Below are positions 10,483-23,900 of a stretch of 64,000 nucleotides of DNA, one piece after another (within the stretch, counting starts at the first letter, position 1; every line of letters starts with the position of its first letter). Origin of the DNA: Entonaema liquescens (lineage: Eukaryota; Ascomycota; Sordariomycetes; Xylariales; Xylariaceae); assembly GCA_902805475.1 (NCBI GenBank), contig CADCSX010000006.1:62001-126000 (forward strand). The letters are read 5' to 3'. The notes below the pieces were generated by a model. The model ran no database searches. It saw nothing but the letters and a program-made list of their open reading frames with translations, and was not told where the DNA came from. The translations under genes and the position numbers were made by a program.

Positions 10483-11125
10483 TAGAGGTGAGCGGTGCAT
10501 ATCTATATATAGTGTCTAGTATACCTGTCATGTGACATTACATGTACTTATACTTTGCAGCTCCGCTGCAAAGCCTACCACTAGAACCTTTACATCTACA
10601 ACAACAACGATAATAAACACAATGATGTGATAATACCTACTTTATAAAAATAGAAAGCACCAAACTTTGTTATCTGGGTTAAGCAGACATGTTCAATTTA
10701 TTCCTCGTGCAAACTGGGAGTCTGGACCAATGATATCATCCCTTTTCAAGGTTTCCCGTATACGCTAGCTCGGCCGAAGGCGTCTTGGCAGGAGACTAGA
10801 ACTCACTTGTGCTACCCAGCTACCCCTCCCCCGCAAGGTCCTCAGCAATTAGGAGGACGGGTTAAGTGGAGCTGCTAGTCACCGCCTACCGAGTTCGTAG
10901 CTTACCTCGGTATCTTTCCGCGACGTCGTTTCCTGCGTTTGCTTTTGTCGGGTTTGGATCTTAGCATCTCCATCTTCAATTGGTCACCTCCTAACTTGCT
11001 TTTACCTACCGGCTAGCAAGATGTAATGGTTTTGATTTATGAATAGAAAAAATAGTAAACCGTCTACTATTCCTCGTCCCTTCTCCTTAGCTAGGATCAC
11101 AAATTAGGAGCTCGATATCTCTAAG
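10483..11125. other. Intergenic between UTP12 and the APH gene
   Basis: This holds the UTP12 3' region and the APH gene promoter. Apart from the hairpin at 10553-10573, nothing was recognised. Confidence 0.5.
10553..10573. repeat. Perfect 9-bp hairpin in the UTP12 3' flank
   Basis: CTTTGCAGC, a TCC loop, then GCTGCAAAG form an exact inverted repeat about 70 bp after the UTP12 stop. A shorter palindrome, TGTCA-TG-TGACA, lies just before it. Such a hairpin could fold in the 3' UTR; no function is assigned. Confidence 0.6.
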
Positions 11126-12412
11126 ATGGCGGGTCAAGTAAGGCATCCAATCGATACGGCGGCGTTAGAACGCTATATCACTCAGAATGTACCCGAGATC
11201 AAGCTTCCCTTGGATGTAAAGCAGGTTCGTTAATCCAGATGATCTCGGGATTGAAGCTATACATGTATAGCCAGCCCCTTTGTCAAATCTCCAACCTAAT
11301 AATTATCAGTTCGGCTTCGGTCAATCCAACCCAACTTACCAACTCACCTCCCCCGACAAGCAACGATATGTTCTGCGTAAAAAGCCCGCTGGCAAGCTCC
11401 TTTCGCAAGCCGCGCACAAAGTCGAGCGGGAGCACCGCGTCATCGCCGCGCTACAACACACCCCTGTCCCCGTCCCCCGCGCCTACACCCTCTGCGAAGA
11501 CGCTTCCGTTCTTGGTACCCCCTTCTATATCATGTCCTTCGTCGACGGCCGTATCATCCACGACCCCTCGATGCCCGCTCCCCACGTGACATCTCCTAGC
11601 GAGCGCGAAGCCCTCTGGCGCGCCGCTGTCGAGAGTCTCGCCGCGTTGCACAGCGTGGACCCGGACTCGGTGGGATTGGGCTCGTTCGGCAAGAAAGGGG
11701 GTTTCTACGCCCGCCAGTTGGCGACGTGGACGCATATCTGCGATGTCCAGGCTCGCACGCAGGACGTCGATACGAAGGAGCCCGTGGGCCCGATCCCCCA
11801 TATGCAGGACCTAGTGGCATTTTTCGACGACGAGGCCTTGCGCCCGCGCGATAGGGCCACGCTCGTGCATGGCGATTATAAGATCGACAATGTAGTATTT
11901 GCGCGGGATGAGTCGCGTGTCGCGGGTATTCTCGACTGGGAGATGAGCACTATCGGACACCCGCTATCGGACCTAGCAAATCTATTAAATCCATTTTTCC
12001 TCGTTTCATTGTCCCAATCGCCATCTTTCGCTCCTTCATCGTCGGCAGTAGCGCCTTCGTCGAAAGACGGAGTCCCAAGCCAGAGCGAAGCCATTGCGGC
12101 TATAACGAACGCCGGGTTTCTCCCCGGCGCTACGCCCGGCCTTCCTACCCCTCTACGGTATTGTCCTGGTACGCCGCCACCGCAGGCTGGGATCCACGGC
12201 CCGATGAGGTAGCGTGGGCTTGCGCGTTCAGCGTGTTCCGACTTGCCGCTATCTGCCAGGGCATCGCCGCGCGGGTAGCCACGCGTCAGGCCAGTAGTGC
12301 CGATGCCCGTCGACATGCTGCTGCTGTGAAGCCGCTCGGCGAATTTGCATGGGAGTTGGTAAGAAAAGAAAAGGAAAGGAGAGCAGTCGGGTCTGGTACT
12401 GCGAAGTTATGA
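11126..12412 (+). CDS. APH/choline-kinase-like phosphotransferase family protein, with an apparent 1-nt frameshift
   Basis: This belongs to the aminoglycoside-phosphotransferase fold (APH, PF01636), a protein-kinase-like family close to the kinase part of ACAD10/11. Exon 1 is 11126-11224 (33 codons ending DVKQ), the intron is 11225-11309 (85 nt) and exon 2 starts at 11310 with FGFGQSNPTY. Motifs are YVLRKKPAGKL (ATP-site lysine region), REHRVIAAL, PVPRAY, TPFYIMSFVDGRI, LVHGDYKIDNVVF (catalytic Brenner loop: H, D, N) and GILDWEMSTIGHPLSDLANL (Mg-binding D). The C-terminal part, WYAATAGWDPRPDE and FRLAAICQGIAARVA, is in a different frame from the kinase core. One extra C in the C-run at 12148-12151 would restore GLPTPSTVLSWYAATAG and give about 400 residues. 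No intron fits there. The natural substrate is unknown. Confidence 0.88.
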
Positions 12413-13663
12413 TGAGTCTCTTATCATGTTGTCTTTCTACCCGTCCTATCCTACTACCAGATCTTAGAGCCTAAAGTAAAGTAAAGCACTTGACCAAAGA
12501 ACTTATAGTGCTACGTTAATGGAGTCCTTGGATCGTAGTGCGACGAGTTGGGTCTGTATAAGAGATGAGTTACGACCACAAAATCAGCGTCCATCGCATT
12601 TATGTATAGTCTAGGCTGGATTAATATACTTACACTTGTTTTTCAATAAGTCATTATACGAAAGGTCAGTTTCAACAGGTGTCCAAGCTAGCCAGTGTGC
12701 CTTGAGACGCAATACTCGGATTAAACACGGTCTCATAAGCTCATGGGTTTAAATACCCCCTCCTAGGGATTCACTTTGAATACAACAATTCATTACTTAA
12801 GCACAACAAAACTTTACCAAGCTTCGGAAGTCATGAAAGCACTACGCTCAATTAGAGCCTACTAGGCTATCTGAATTAATGAGTATGGTTGGCCCATCAC
12901 CGCAAAATCTGGTCCTGGGTGGGCATCAAATATATGCATTCATGAAAAAGCCATATCGCCTTGAGGCCGAAGAGAAATCCCTATCAAGTTTTTGTTTCGG
13001 GGGAGGAGACTTCCCAGTCTAATAACCGCCTCCTAGAAGTGAATCTCATGCCTGTTATCAAATCTGGCGACCGAGTGGAATCGAGGCCGTCCACAAAGAA
13101 TGGAAATAAAATATCATGATGAACCTGATCTGCGTATCGTGCGTAAAACATATAGCCGCCCTATTCGGCCCCTAGAACCTCGACCCCCCTACCCTGTAAC
13201 GCCTAGCAAAATATGTCTCTGGAGTTGAGTAGAAAAAAAGTACTAGTAAGATAACTGCCCTTGTGAAATCCTCAAATCAACCTGCGAGCCGTGCCAAACC
13301 ATCGAAATGCCGTGTGCGGAAAATCAAGAAAGCCGATGCAGATCTCTATGCGGATTACCTGCTCCATAAGACTTCGCATGCACAAATGAAGAAAAAAAGG
13401 AAATGAAATCACCGCCTTGACAAGCTTCGGATCGTTGCTCTGCCTTCGTATCGTCTGGTACCGGAACGCGCATTTCGTTCCTGTCTATTATGCAGCGGCT
13501 CGTACCGTCTACTTTGTGCTGTTTGTGTTATACGCATAGGTATAGGTGTTATCATTGGATTGCTTAATCGGTGAATGGGTGGGTACTGCCGCGGATCCCA
13601 GCCTGGTTCACAATATTGGGGTCCAAAAGAAGGGTTTGAGTACGAATTTCCCAACGCGTGTCC
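12413..13663. other. Intergenic between convergent genes
   Basis: This is the 3' flank of the APH gene (+) and of the RING gene (-). No coding, RNA or repeat feature was recognised over about 1.25 kb. Confidence 0.5.
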
Positions 13664-15934
13664 CTATGACTGCTGGTGGGCAACAGCCCCTCCATAGATG
13701 GACTCGTCAGAATTAGACATATAGACTTCTGGGCCTGCATACGTTGGGGACAATGGCGAGACATGCTGGGAACGCATATGGGGTAGTGTAGGATAATCTT
13801 CCGCAGCACCGCCTGGACCTGTGATGTTTAATGGGTTCAAATAAGGCTCGGGCGGTGCTCCTCCCATTTGCTGCTGGAACTGAAAAGCATGAACATTAGC
13901 ATCAAAAGCCGGTCGGGTAGTTGTGTTTGACGATGACGCAGAATGCTGGCGATTGTGTGAATGGTTCGCATTCGGCCTATTGAGCCACTGGTACTGCTAC
14001 AGCGACTTGTTAGTGTTACCCTTTCCTACAAGGCTTCGAGGAATCCAAGCTAAGAATCACAGGGGTACTGGGGGGAACGAACCGGAGCTGGGACGGCACT
14101 AGTAGATGAAAAATGCGTTCGTCCAGAAGCAAATCCTCTAAGGCTTCCGTGACGAGGACGTACTCTACGTCTGTCACCAGTCTCGTTAAACGGTAGCGGA
14201 GAGTGACGATCTCCGAAACTACCATGCCAGGCTGGCGTCCGGGCATTGTATGCAGGCTGGCTGTCTTGTCTTCGAGCCGAAGCACCGTTTAGTGGAGCAT
14301 GGTCGATTTCTGGAAATTGGCTATTTCGCGTATTAGTATAGGGATATCACATCATAGTTAAACACAAATACCTCGAAGCCAAAGCTGCTAGACCGCCTAG
14401 CATAGTGTCAGCAGGCCGCCCGAGAGAATCAGAGTCGCTACGCTCGTGTTCTCGAGTATTCCGCATCTGCATCTGCATTGTCACCTGATGGTGCTGACGT
14501 AGGAATCGATAGACGTTATGAGCACTCATCGCATTCCGATATTGAGGCTCCGAAGGAACCTTATCTCTACAGTAAGGACAGCTGTCTGATTCTTCAAACC
14601 ATTTCTTAATGCAATGGTCTCCGAAGACGTGCTTGCACTTTGGCAGCCGCAGCGGGTTTTCACTGATGCCTTCTGGCGTCTCAACTCCATAGTCGTTATA
14701 GCAGATCACGCATGCTAAACACCCCTAGTCAGAATTACTCATCAAAAGATTTAACGGTAAAACTTACTTCTCTCATTTTCCGGTAAACTTGGGATTACCA
14801 CACTCTCTAATGAGGTGATAGCCTTCTTAGAAGCGACCCTCTTATTTGACATGGCTCCCTGATTAGTTGCTGTGCTCTCGCACGTTCATCGGGTGCGTTT
14901 TCTAGGCCAGGCGCGCTGTTAACGGCGGCCTCTAAGAACGCAAATGCAGCTGCATCAGGTTCTGAGTCGTCGTCACTAGACCAGCCCGACTCAGATGGCA
15001 GCCGTTGGGTAGCCCGACTGCTTCGTGTTGCACTAACCCGGCGCGACTCGGAGTTTGTTGCCTCATTCGACATATCGCTGGTTCGAGGACCACCGGGTGC
15101 TCGGTGGGGGGGCGAAGACGAAGCTACGGCAGAATCATGGTTAGAATACTCATAATGCGGAAGGTAATCGCTATTAGTAAACATTAGTAGCGCACCTGAA
15201 TTAGAAGAATTAGAGGATCCGTAGTCAGCCGATCCAGTCGAAGAAGCATTTACGTCGGAAGTTGTAAAAGGTGATGGAACACTATGGCGCGTGAAAGGAG
15301 GATTCTGTTGGCTCGAAGGTTGAGTGGGGTGTGAAGTTTGGGTAAATGTTGTTGTTTGCAAGCTTTGGCTTGTAGTTGTAGGTGGCATAGAGGTGAGTGA
15401 TGGTAGGTTTGTCCTCGATGCATGCACTGAGGTGTTGGACCCTGTTTCGCTCGCAATTCCAGCCTGAGGTTGACCCTGATTAGAACCTGAGTAACCACCC
15501 TGACTGTGTTGAATAGGAGCCGTGCCACCAATCCGCTGCAAACTCAGCAACGGTGCCCGGTAACGGAATTGAGGTGGGCTACTGTGTGGGTTATATAAGC
15601 TGGGCCCATTTGATTGATACGGCGGCTGGTTCATTTGGCCAGTAGTCAGTGGTAAAATGGGCGGAGAAGGTTGGAAGGGAGGATCAGAGGTCCATCGGGC
15701 ATGCGGTGGGGGTAATGTTTGCCAAAAGTGAGGATTGCTGTGCACCGGGTCGAAGTAGTAATTGGGAGGTCGAGACGGGAACATCGGTGGTGGATGTTGA
15801 CCATGCTCAGCAGCAGCAGCAGCCCGTAAGGCCGGACATGCAGAGCGAGCTGCGTGATCCACGTTCGCCGACGATGAGGACTGGCTGGCATGCTCCGGGG
15901 GGTGCATCATGAAATCCATCGTCGAGGGATCCAT
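13664..15934 (-). CDS. RING-H2 finger protein (putative E3 ubiquitin ligase), with an apparent 1-nt frameshift
   Basis: Exons are 15934-14768, 14714-14372, 14320-14083 and 13996-13664; introns of 53, 51 and 86 nt fit in phase (about 693 residues after frame repair). The first about 370 residues are Pro/Ser/Gln/Asn-rich and disordered. The RING lies near residues 390-440: TCVICYNDYG, RLPKCKHVFGDHCIKKWF, SDSCPYCRDK. This is a C3H2C3 set binding two zincs, the E2-binding module of RING ligases. Just before it the frame shifts: RARAQQLI continues into a dead frame, while GAMSNKRVASKKAI, contiguous with the RING, is in the next frame. One extra G in the run at 14857-14859 would repair it. A phase-0 intron from the GTTAAC at the AAVN codons is possible but has a weak donor and would delete the conserved-looking RARAQQ segment. 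After the RING the tail is Arg/Ser/Pro-rich. Target proteins are unknown. Confidence 0.9.
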
Positions 15935-16117
15935 GCTATTTGTTTTCCTTAGGAGAGTGGCGGCCTTGATTTTGAGAGACCGTCACTCCCGTTCTTATAT
16001 CCTACGAGCACAGATGTATGGCTGCTTTGACGTCTTTTGGTGGGGAGAGTGGGACGGATGAGAACCGGAAGATAGACGGAGGGGTCGGTGAAATAGATAA
16101 CCAGGTCTGATCCCCTC

Positions 16118-16138
16118 GGAATGCGGAATGCGGAATGC
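16118..16138. repeat. (GGAATGC)3 tandem repeat
   Basis: Three exact copies of GGAATGC lie about 190 bp upstream of the RING gene start. Confidence 0.9.
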
Positions 16139-16670
16139 GGATATGAGATCACCAGGGATCAAGGTCGGCACAGTTGCAACAGTCGGCGATATTGAAATAT
16201 TTTCTTTTCCTTTTCCACACCGTCCTGGGAACACTGGTACTGTGCCTACCAGAAGATCCTGCCTACTTGACACTTTTCGCAAGCTGCGCGGGCTATCGGC
16301 GATGACGGCATAGACGGGGACTAGTGGACTATGTGAAAAGTAAAGAGTATAGTGAGGGATATCGTGCCCGCAACGAGTTTGCCTTCTCGGACCATTCGAT
16401 TATCAATCTGAGGTGAGGTCGGTAAAGGTAATACCGTCACTTAGTGATAAAAAGTTGAACTTGTGTTAGGCCCTCAAAGTCTTTATGACGTGCTATGAAG
16501 ACTTAGGTCCGTCCGCTTCCCAAACGCTAACCGGTAGAGTGCTGTGTAATTAAGTATTGGACTTGTAAACGCTTGCCTTTGATGATACTTAAATATCGTA
16601 AATACTTTAGGTAGAGGAGGAGAAGAGAAGAAGTCGATCCTAGGTGTTGACGGCGATTTGGTAATATGAT

Positions 16671-16713
16671 ATAGATAGGTAGTAGGTAGTAGGTAGGATG
16701 TAGGATGTAGGTA
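16671..16713. repeat. GTAGGTA/GTAGGAT imperfect tandem repeat
   Basis: Alternating TAGGTAG and TAGGATG units fill about 43 bp. Similar TAGGTA/TACCTA tracts recur through the gene-poor parts of the window. Confidence 0.8.
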
Positions 16714-17900
16714 GAAGAGATGGTGGGAAGATAGGTCGCCGATACGGCGAGATATGGTTTGAGGACGGAGATTGAAGGTATGGAGGGGGTTTGTTCAGGT
16801 GCTAAGAACCAACATCCGATCCGAAGCGTTCAGTGCCTACCTGGGATGTACTTGTTGTTCTATCTCCGGGGGAAGGTAGGTCGGGAAAACAACGAAGGAA
16901 GAAGGAAGGATAGGATAAGTAGGAAGGTAAGAGGGAGACAAAAAGAAAGGCTGGCGGATGACTGACTGTGTTCAAATTAAGAAATGGTAGTAAGTGCGAT
17001 GCAGCAAATACGCACGCTCTTACCATACAAGTGCAAATACAGATACAGATACCGATACAGATACAGCCATACTTTTTTACAACGATAAACGATACAGCCG
17101 TGATGCACTGTACGTAGGCATGTATGTATGTAAGGTATGTACGTACGATACGACGAGGTATCTTTCATAAATGCACCAGTTGGATCCAATAGACCACAAT
17201 GGATCCAGACCTAATGAGGGTACGAAGGTGGGTAGGTACTTAACGACGTACGTACCTCTATACAAATATACCTACATAAATCCACCTCACATCCATGACC
17301 ACTTAAAGTACTTTTTCAAGGTTACAACCTGGTCAGGGCTGTCAGGTAGGTAGGTCTACCTTGCCTACCTTGCCTACTTACATCCTACTTACATACATAG
17401 GAGCATAAGCTAACGTGCGTGAGTGCAAGTTTTAGGTAGTTTGCGTTATCCAAGGGATTTCCATTGTCCACACAGGTTTTTGTCGATGGCACGGCTTTCC
17501 AAAAAAAAAATTTAAAAAGTTTTATAATAAAAAAATAAAAATAAAATAAAAATCCATTCATACATACACCCATGCACCCTTGGGTCTACCCATCCGGGTA
17601 CTTAATTGTTACTTGGTTGGCATGATACTATTGGCACTATGAACTGAAGGAGCCATTATCGCAAATCGCAAATCGCAAACCGGCAACAAAGAGATAGAAA
17701 AGACAAAACTATCGCCGAACTGTGAACTGTGAACACGTTATTCACGGAGAGGCGGCCTAGGAACCAGCTACGCCCAAAATCCAACATCCAAAATCCAAGG
17801 TCGGAGGAAGACGGTCCAACGAAGACCCCGGACAGGTTCTGGGCTGGACTGGCTTGGCTTGCTCTAGGCGGACTCAGATGTTGACGGGTGCCTTTCATCC

Positions 17901-20900
17901 GTCAGAAAGTAGCAAGCTCTAGAGCCGAGCCTGCCTGTCTGGCGTCAAATGCTAGAAATAGTCGACGTGTTGCCGTACCCATATATGTAGGGATTGTGCA
18001 ACTGGTGCAACTGTGCTCCTTTACTGCATTGATTCGGGGATTCGGAACTGCGGTTGTTGGCTGAGGGGGTGCTGGGATAGCGCTACTCTTTTGAATTCTG
18101 ACAGGGAGATTTCGGAACTGGTTTCACATTGTGATTTTGGTTTGAGCAATTTGAACAAAGTGCGTTTTTCCTACCTATAGATACGGGAATGGGGAGGGCA
18201 ATGATAAGATTACACGATAAGGCTTTATTAATATCAAGAATAAAAACTATCTACTTAATTACTAGTTAACTATATATATTTCACTGCTTCTTTTTACCGA
18301 TCTATCCGTCATTATGATGGAATATAAATCAGATTGCAAACATAATATCTTATATTTTCATGATTGTAAGAAATGTAATCCGATCCTTATGTGGTATAAT
18401 TACAAGTTAGTTAGCTCTAAGTCAGTTAGACTTCCATGTCTCTTTGGATCGTTTTTTCCTTATTCCTTATTCCTTATTCCTTAATTGGGTAATACCTGAC
18501 TGAAGAGTGGACCTTCTTAGCTCGTGATAGCCCGTAATACGGTATAGCGGGCAGCCCTCCCCTACCTTTTGCACATAAAGCGAATAGGTACCTACCACTC
18601 AAAGTCGCTAACATCAAAGTCATCAATTCCAACATGATCACAATTCTAAAATCACGAATCGATTACCAAGTTGTCCATCCCGTTTTACATAGGTGGTACC
18701 CTACTGACTCGTTCCCCAGCCACATGACGGGATCACCGCCTTAACCAAGCCAAGCTCTTTTTCATTGATCACTCATCGCAGATATTCGTCGTATTGTCGT
18801 GGGACCCCCTCATATCTCCTCTCCCCCGTCCCATGCCCTGTAGCAATGGGCGCGAGAGACAGCCCCCAAGCCAGCGCCTCGCTGCAGCTAGGATGCTATT
18901 TTCACTTATAACCAACCAAAACTTACAGCACCGACAAGCAGCTCGTCACGGTATCAGCCAGTCGTGGAGGTGATCTTATGGTCCGGTAACAACACAATGA
19001 TGCGACCTACTATTACATAGTTCATCTTACCTGGGACTTGATAAATCATCCTAGTCCTTCATGGATACCGATTTAGGTAGTCCCGGCCGCCAATACCGCA
19101 ACTTGTAAAAAGGAAGCCTGCTCCCTTCCGTCTGCCTCAAGCATATGTTGACTTGATTTATCGTCTCTTACACCCTTGTCTGTAAGCAGACAGACTAACA
19201 CGCACTAAGCATAAAATGCTTACAAGTCATACCCTTCTGTCGCAAAGATGTGTCGGTCTATGGACCAGTCTAGCACGGTCCAGGGAAGTTCTATATGACG
19301 AGAATAATATCGCTACACACAACGATACAGGACGTCCCACGACTATGAGAATGCGAGCAAAGCGGCGCGGCTCTATGCGCCGAAGTAGTAAGAGGTAGGT
19401 TTTCGGACCTAGAGCGTTCGAAGGTGGTAACATCATCATCATCATAACCACCACCAACGCCCAGTTTCAAGAGGGGTCCGTGTCCGAGAGACATGTACCA
19501 TTTTACGGAGTATTCAACGCGGGTCCGGTGCGAGCTCCAAACCACGCAGATCACACGCTTGCATAGATGCTGCGGACACATACATATCGGTCCGCCGCCC
19601 ACTGTTCACTGTCCACCCTAGAGCTACCCCACGGAACATTTACTACGTAGGCCACTAAATAGGTCAACGACGTTCTCCATATCGGCGACCTAAAAAAACG
19701 ACTATGAATTACTACGTGCAGATAGACCACTGGTAGCAGTTTCGCTAATGATCTCCATAAAGCGTTGGGGCGTTTCTTCCTTTTTATCTTGTGCTCCGAA
19801 AACAGGCTCATTTGATCTCATTTGATAGCCCGAATTATATTACCCTGTTCTCATACCGCCTAGCCAAGTTCTTGTCTGCGACTGCTACAAGGAATTGCGA
19901 ATCCGCCTAGCCGTTGAGACACCGCTCAGGTAACCTAGCCTGCATCGTCACATCATGCTGACTTTTAATGCCTATTTTGCGATCCGTTCGATATCATGAC
20001 CCGCCTCTGACGCAGTCATGGTATGGAAACCTCATCGGCATTGCGCCTGCTCGTGATCTGGCAAATAGCTCAGTTTGACGGTATGCCGTCCTACCCAAGA
20101 CTATCCAATAGTGATGCATTAACTCCTAGCTTACGAGAGGGCATTTTACTTGCAAAGTTTCAACGATTAAATTTGATATCACAGAAGAGAAGAAATAAAA
20201 CAAAGCAAAGCAGTTGAAGAGATGATATCTTCAGATTCACGCAGAAGAAAATGTTGCAAGCCCCAATGGAGTGGTCAACCAGGGCCAACAAAAATCCAGC
20301 TCGAACCTTGAGGGGACAGCCGACAATCCGTCGTTGTGGACGATCCATATATTTTACAATTGGGAACTTTATGCTGGCCACCCTCTCACCAGACAGAAAA
20401 GATTTCAAGGCACTATCTGTGAGTAGTTTTTAGCTTGTGAAGACCTTTTCTTTTCTTATTCCCGAAGCACATATTAACTACTATACGCAGGCTAAAAGGT
20501 TGTTCAAATCACTTATTGAAAGTCGTGTTGTAAAATACCAAATCATTCTGTCAACTGGTAAGCACATGAATGTTGGGGTATTACTATAAGGTACCTTTAC
20601 TTGAATTAACAATATCCTTTTATGCACTATTCGCCTTTTAAACGATTGCGAAATCAACCCCGCCAAAACCCTGTCATTCATAAACTGTACCCTATCCTTA
20701 GAAAAGTTTGTATGGGATCCTCAAGGGAATCAATTAATCAACATACCCTGCCACTCGCCGTATGAGAGAGGAGAAAAAAAAAAAAAAGACCCTTTCGTCG
20801 TTCCCGGTAGTAAATGGAGGATTTACGTCCTCTAATTGGCTATCTCGCAAAACGATCGACCCAGGGTTCTACTCGTCAACTTGGCAGCATCATAAGGGCC

Positions 20901-23900
20901 ATGGGAAATTCCCATGGAAACATATCCAGCATCTTATTGTATATTTCTCAGTTTTCAAATGTCCCCCCGTTCGATGCGAATATGGTCGATGATCGGACAT
21001 AACATGGAGACATTACATCGAGTCATTCATCGCATGGGGTTCATAGATTCAACCGTGCGTGGTCAGCTGGAACATGACCTCGAGGACATTTTTTCGGGCG
21101 TTTGCCCCGTCCTATCATGAATGTTGAACCAATACCTCAACGCCATCTATTCCTTTTAGTGTTCCAAAGGCCTGTCGCCGGTTCTACCACAGCGCAGCAC
21201 AGCCTATTCTTTTCCCATCCGTTACTATTACCGTTACCCATGCTCATATGCCATTAGCTCCATTTTAACCGCCACCGAGCTTCTAGATCAAAGACAGTGC
21301 CTAAACAGAAACCGCTGATATATTATTATTATTATCTTAATTGGCGCCAAATTCCCTACCACCGATTTTGAGTCATATGATGAAGTTGGTCCTTTTCACC
21401 GCACATTCCGTCTGCGCATAAAACCCGCCGCCAGGACAAAAGCCCTTGCTCTCTCGGTATTCCAAGCTCAGCTAGACTTCCCGAGCTCTGTCTCACTGTC
21501 TTGAGCTCCCCTGTATTGTTTGAAGCGAGTTGACGATCCGCGGCATCAACGCCTATCCGGTATTTCCTGTAACACGTTTTACAACGCTAAGCCGCCATTC
21601 TTCTATTCAAAATACCGAACTTTCGCAATACCATTCTCTAGCCTCGATAGCGCAAGTTGAGTCGAACCTATACGGCTGCGTTACATCGATTGGCTCTCAA
21701 CTCGGCCTTTATCAAGCCCACTAACCCCCTCTTGTATTTGCTTTGCCTCTAGTGTCTCCAACACTTCCCAAGTGATAGCAGGGTATGTCGCTGCCGCCTC
21801 ATGCATACCCGCGGTAATGCCATTTGTCGCTTACATTGAGGGGATATCGCGGAGTACATGCGCTTTTCAGACTGGAGGATAAGGCGCAGTGGTATAGGAT
21901 CAACTGGTACCAACCACATCCAATTCGGAATACAACGTATACCCAACGACCAAGTTCGCCCAGTCTTGTTCTCAACATCAGACACATGGGTCCAGATTGC
22001 CAGTATCAGCCAAGCGCCCTCGACGACCGGCGCATACTAAGGGGAACCTTTTAATGCTGCTCCCAACCCCGTCAATATAAACGCAAGCCTGATGCTAAAG
22101 CACTAAATTTAATGTTTGTCCCCTAAATGCTCTTTGTCTCTGTAAAGGAAAGATCAAGATATGAAAACAGCTTCCTAGGGAATGCGATCCGGGGACTCCG
22201 GCAGGAAACGAGAAGAGGTTCGCCGACAACCGCGTTTACATCTGCCATTAACCTTGGTTTCATTGGGTAGCTAACCCCTAGGGATTTAATAGTAAACCCA
22301 GCCGACAGATTTGGACAGTTGCACATTATACAGTGCCGCATCTAGGGTGTTCGACCGACTTAGTAAAAAGTCTGAAATGTCACTTGAGGCATACGATTAC
22401 GACTATTATTCGTATCGCAGAACTGGCTCATAAAAATATCAAACTGGAGAAGTTCACACGACGTTCCTATATACCCATTGTGCCGACGCAGCCAGCCGTA
22501 TTACGACCGGATCTTGGATTTACACATGTAGCGACCCCCTTAAGAAACGTAAATGACTTCTTTTAGCACTTTTCTTTAACAGATCCTACAACTAATCTCA
22601 TCTTTACACAACATGGTGAAAAAAGTTTTGACATAACCTCGTCTGACACTGAGTTAGCCTCGGCTCTCAGGTCCTAAAGCCGCTCATATTGGAATTCGAA
22701 ATCACTTTTCTCGTCATGTTTATTTTCGCCACCAGCCTCACTTAAACCAAGACCGGTGTCGCCGACTCTGAAAATCCCAATTTATGCTTATGGTCTTACC
22801 CGGGCTTTCCGAGAATATTATTGGATTAGAGTTGACAGTCTCGAAATTGAGTATCGAGTCGTCCTGGGCTACTCGTGTGCTAGTGATTATCACAGTTGGC
22901 AATACCTAGGGGAGTGTTATATTCGGAATTTGGCTTGCCACCCACCATGATGTATACATGGACTAAAACCAGTTACCCTGAGGAGCAGCGTGTCAATGCC
23001 CGGGGGTTCTTTGATTAAGGTACCTAGTACTATGAAATACTTTTTCTTTCTGGTTCTAGCGGGGTGCGATCATCGAGAGCCTCCAGGAGTATCGCCGAGC
23101 CGTGAACAAGTTGATACGGGGACATACTCGACTGGCCCACCATGCCTGAGTACACTATACCTTAGTGTGACTCATAGAGCTAGGTAGACGTGTCCTTTTA
23201 ATACGTGGTAAGTCCGGCATCACGGCGATCAGTATTGCAGTTCCTTCGAGTACGTCAACTTTAAGTTGATGTAGGGATCAGATGGTAATGTAAAACTTCT
23301 GTCTCTCATGACGGGGTTCTAGACATCCACGCCTTAGACATCAATTGAAAGGCGTATCATATCAATGCCCTTTTATACCCATATGATATCTTTCATCATA
23401 CGGGTACACATTAGTTTGTAAGTACATTAATTACTAGTCAACCAGGTATGTCTCCTATAGAGAAACAGAAGTGAGATTGGCGGAGTTGTCTTCACCTTAA
23501 GATGTAAGTTACTAGATAGATAATAAAACTTAGTACCATAATTCATGATATCTTTTTTCATTTATTTGTGACTCAGGTGATACTTTGGCTTCAGAATCTC
23601 TTTAAGCTCTGCTAATTCAAATCCATTTTTAGTCCAGGTGTAGTCCTTCTGAGATGTTAAGACTTCATAATTATGGTAGGTTTAAGCAGGAATGAGGGCT
23701 CTATTTTTTATGCTTATGTCCATACCATATCTTCATAGATTACCTGGCTACCAGCAATATGGTGACAGGTAGGTTGATAAAAAGGAGAGGCATGTTCAGA
23801 TACTCTTTATCTGAACAGGAATATCCTCCCCGCCGTAAGAGCTACTAGCTATAGTAGCCTTCTTAAATATAACTCCTCAGCACTTAAGGTCGTATTGTTA

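Larger units (their letters stand above)
15935..17900. other. Upstream region of the RING gene, rich in short tandem repeats
   Basis: This is non-coding as far as I can see. It holds GGAATGC x3, long GTAGGTA-type tracts (16671-16713), GATACA repeats (about 17036-17066), TACCTAC/GTAGGTA tracts (about 17340-17385), an A/T-rich run (17500-17550) and GCAAATC repeats (about 17655-17678). Confidence 0.5.

Noticed and set aside
11451..12316. Long minus-strand frames across the APH gene
   Set aside because: They are shadows of the GC-rich sense coding frame with no motif.
23562..23891. Minus-strand frame with protein-like pieces between five stops, suspected decayed gene
   Set aside because: Five stops in 110 codons is what random sequence gives, and no homology was recognised.
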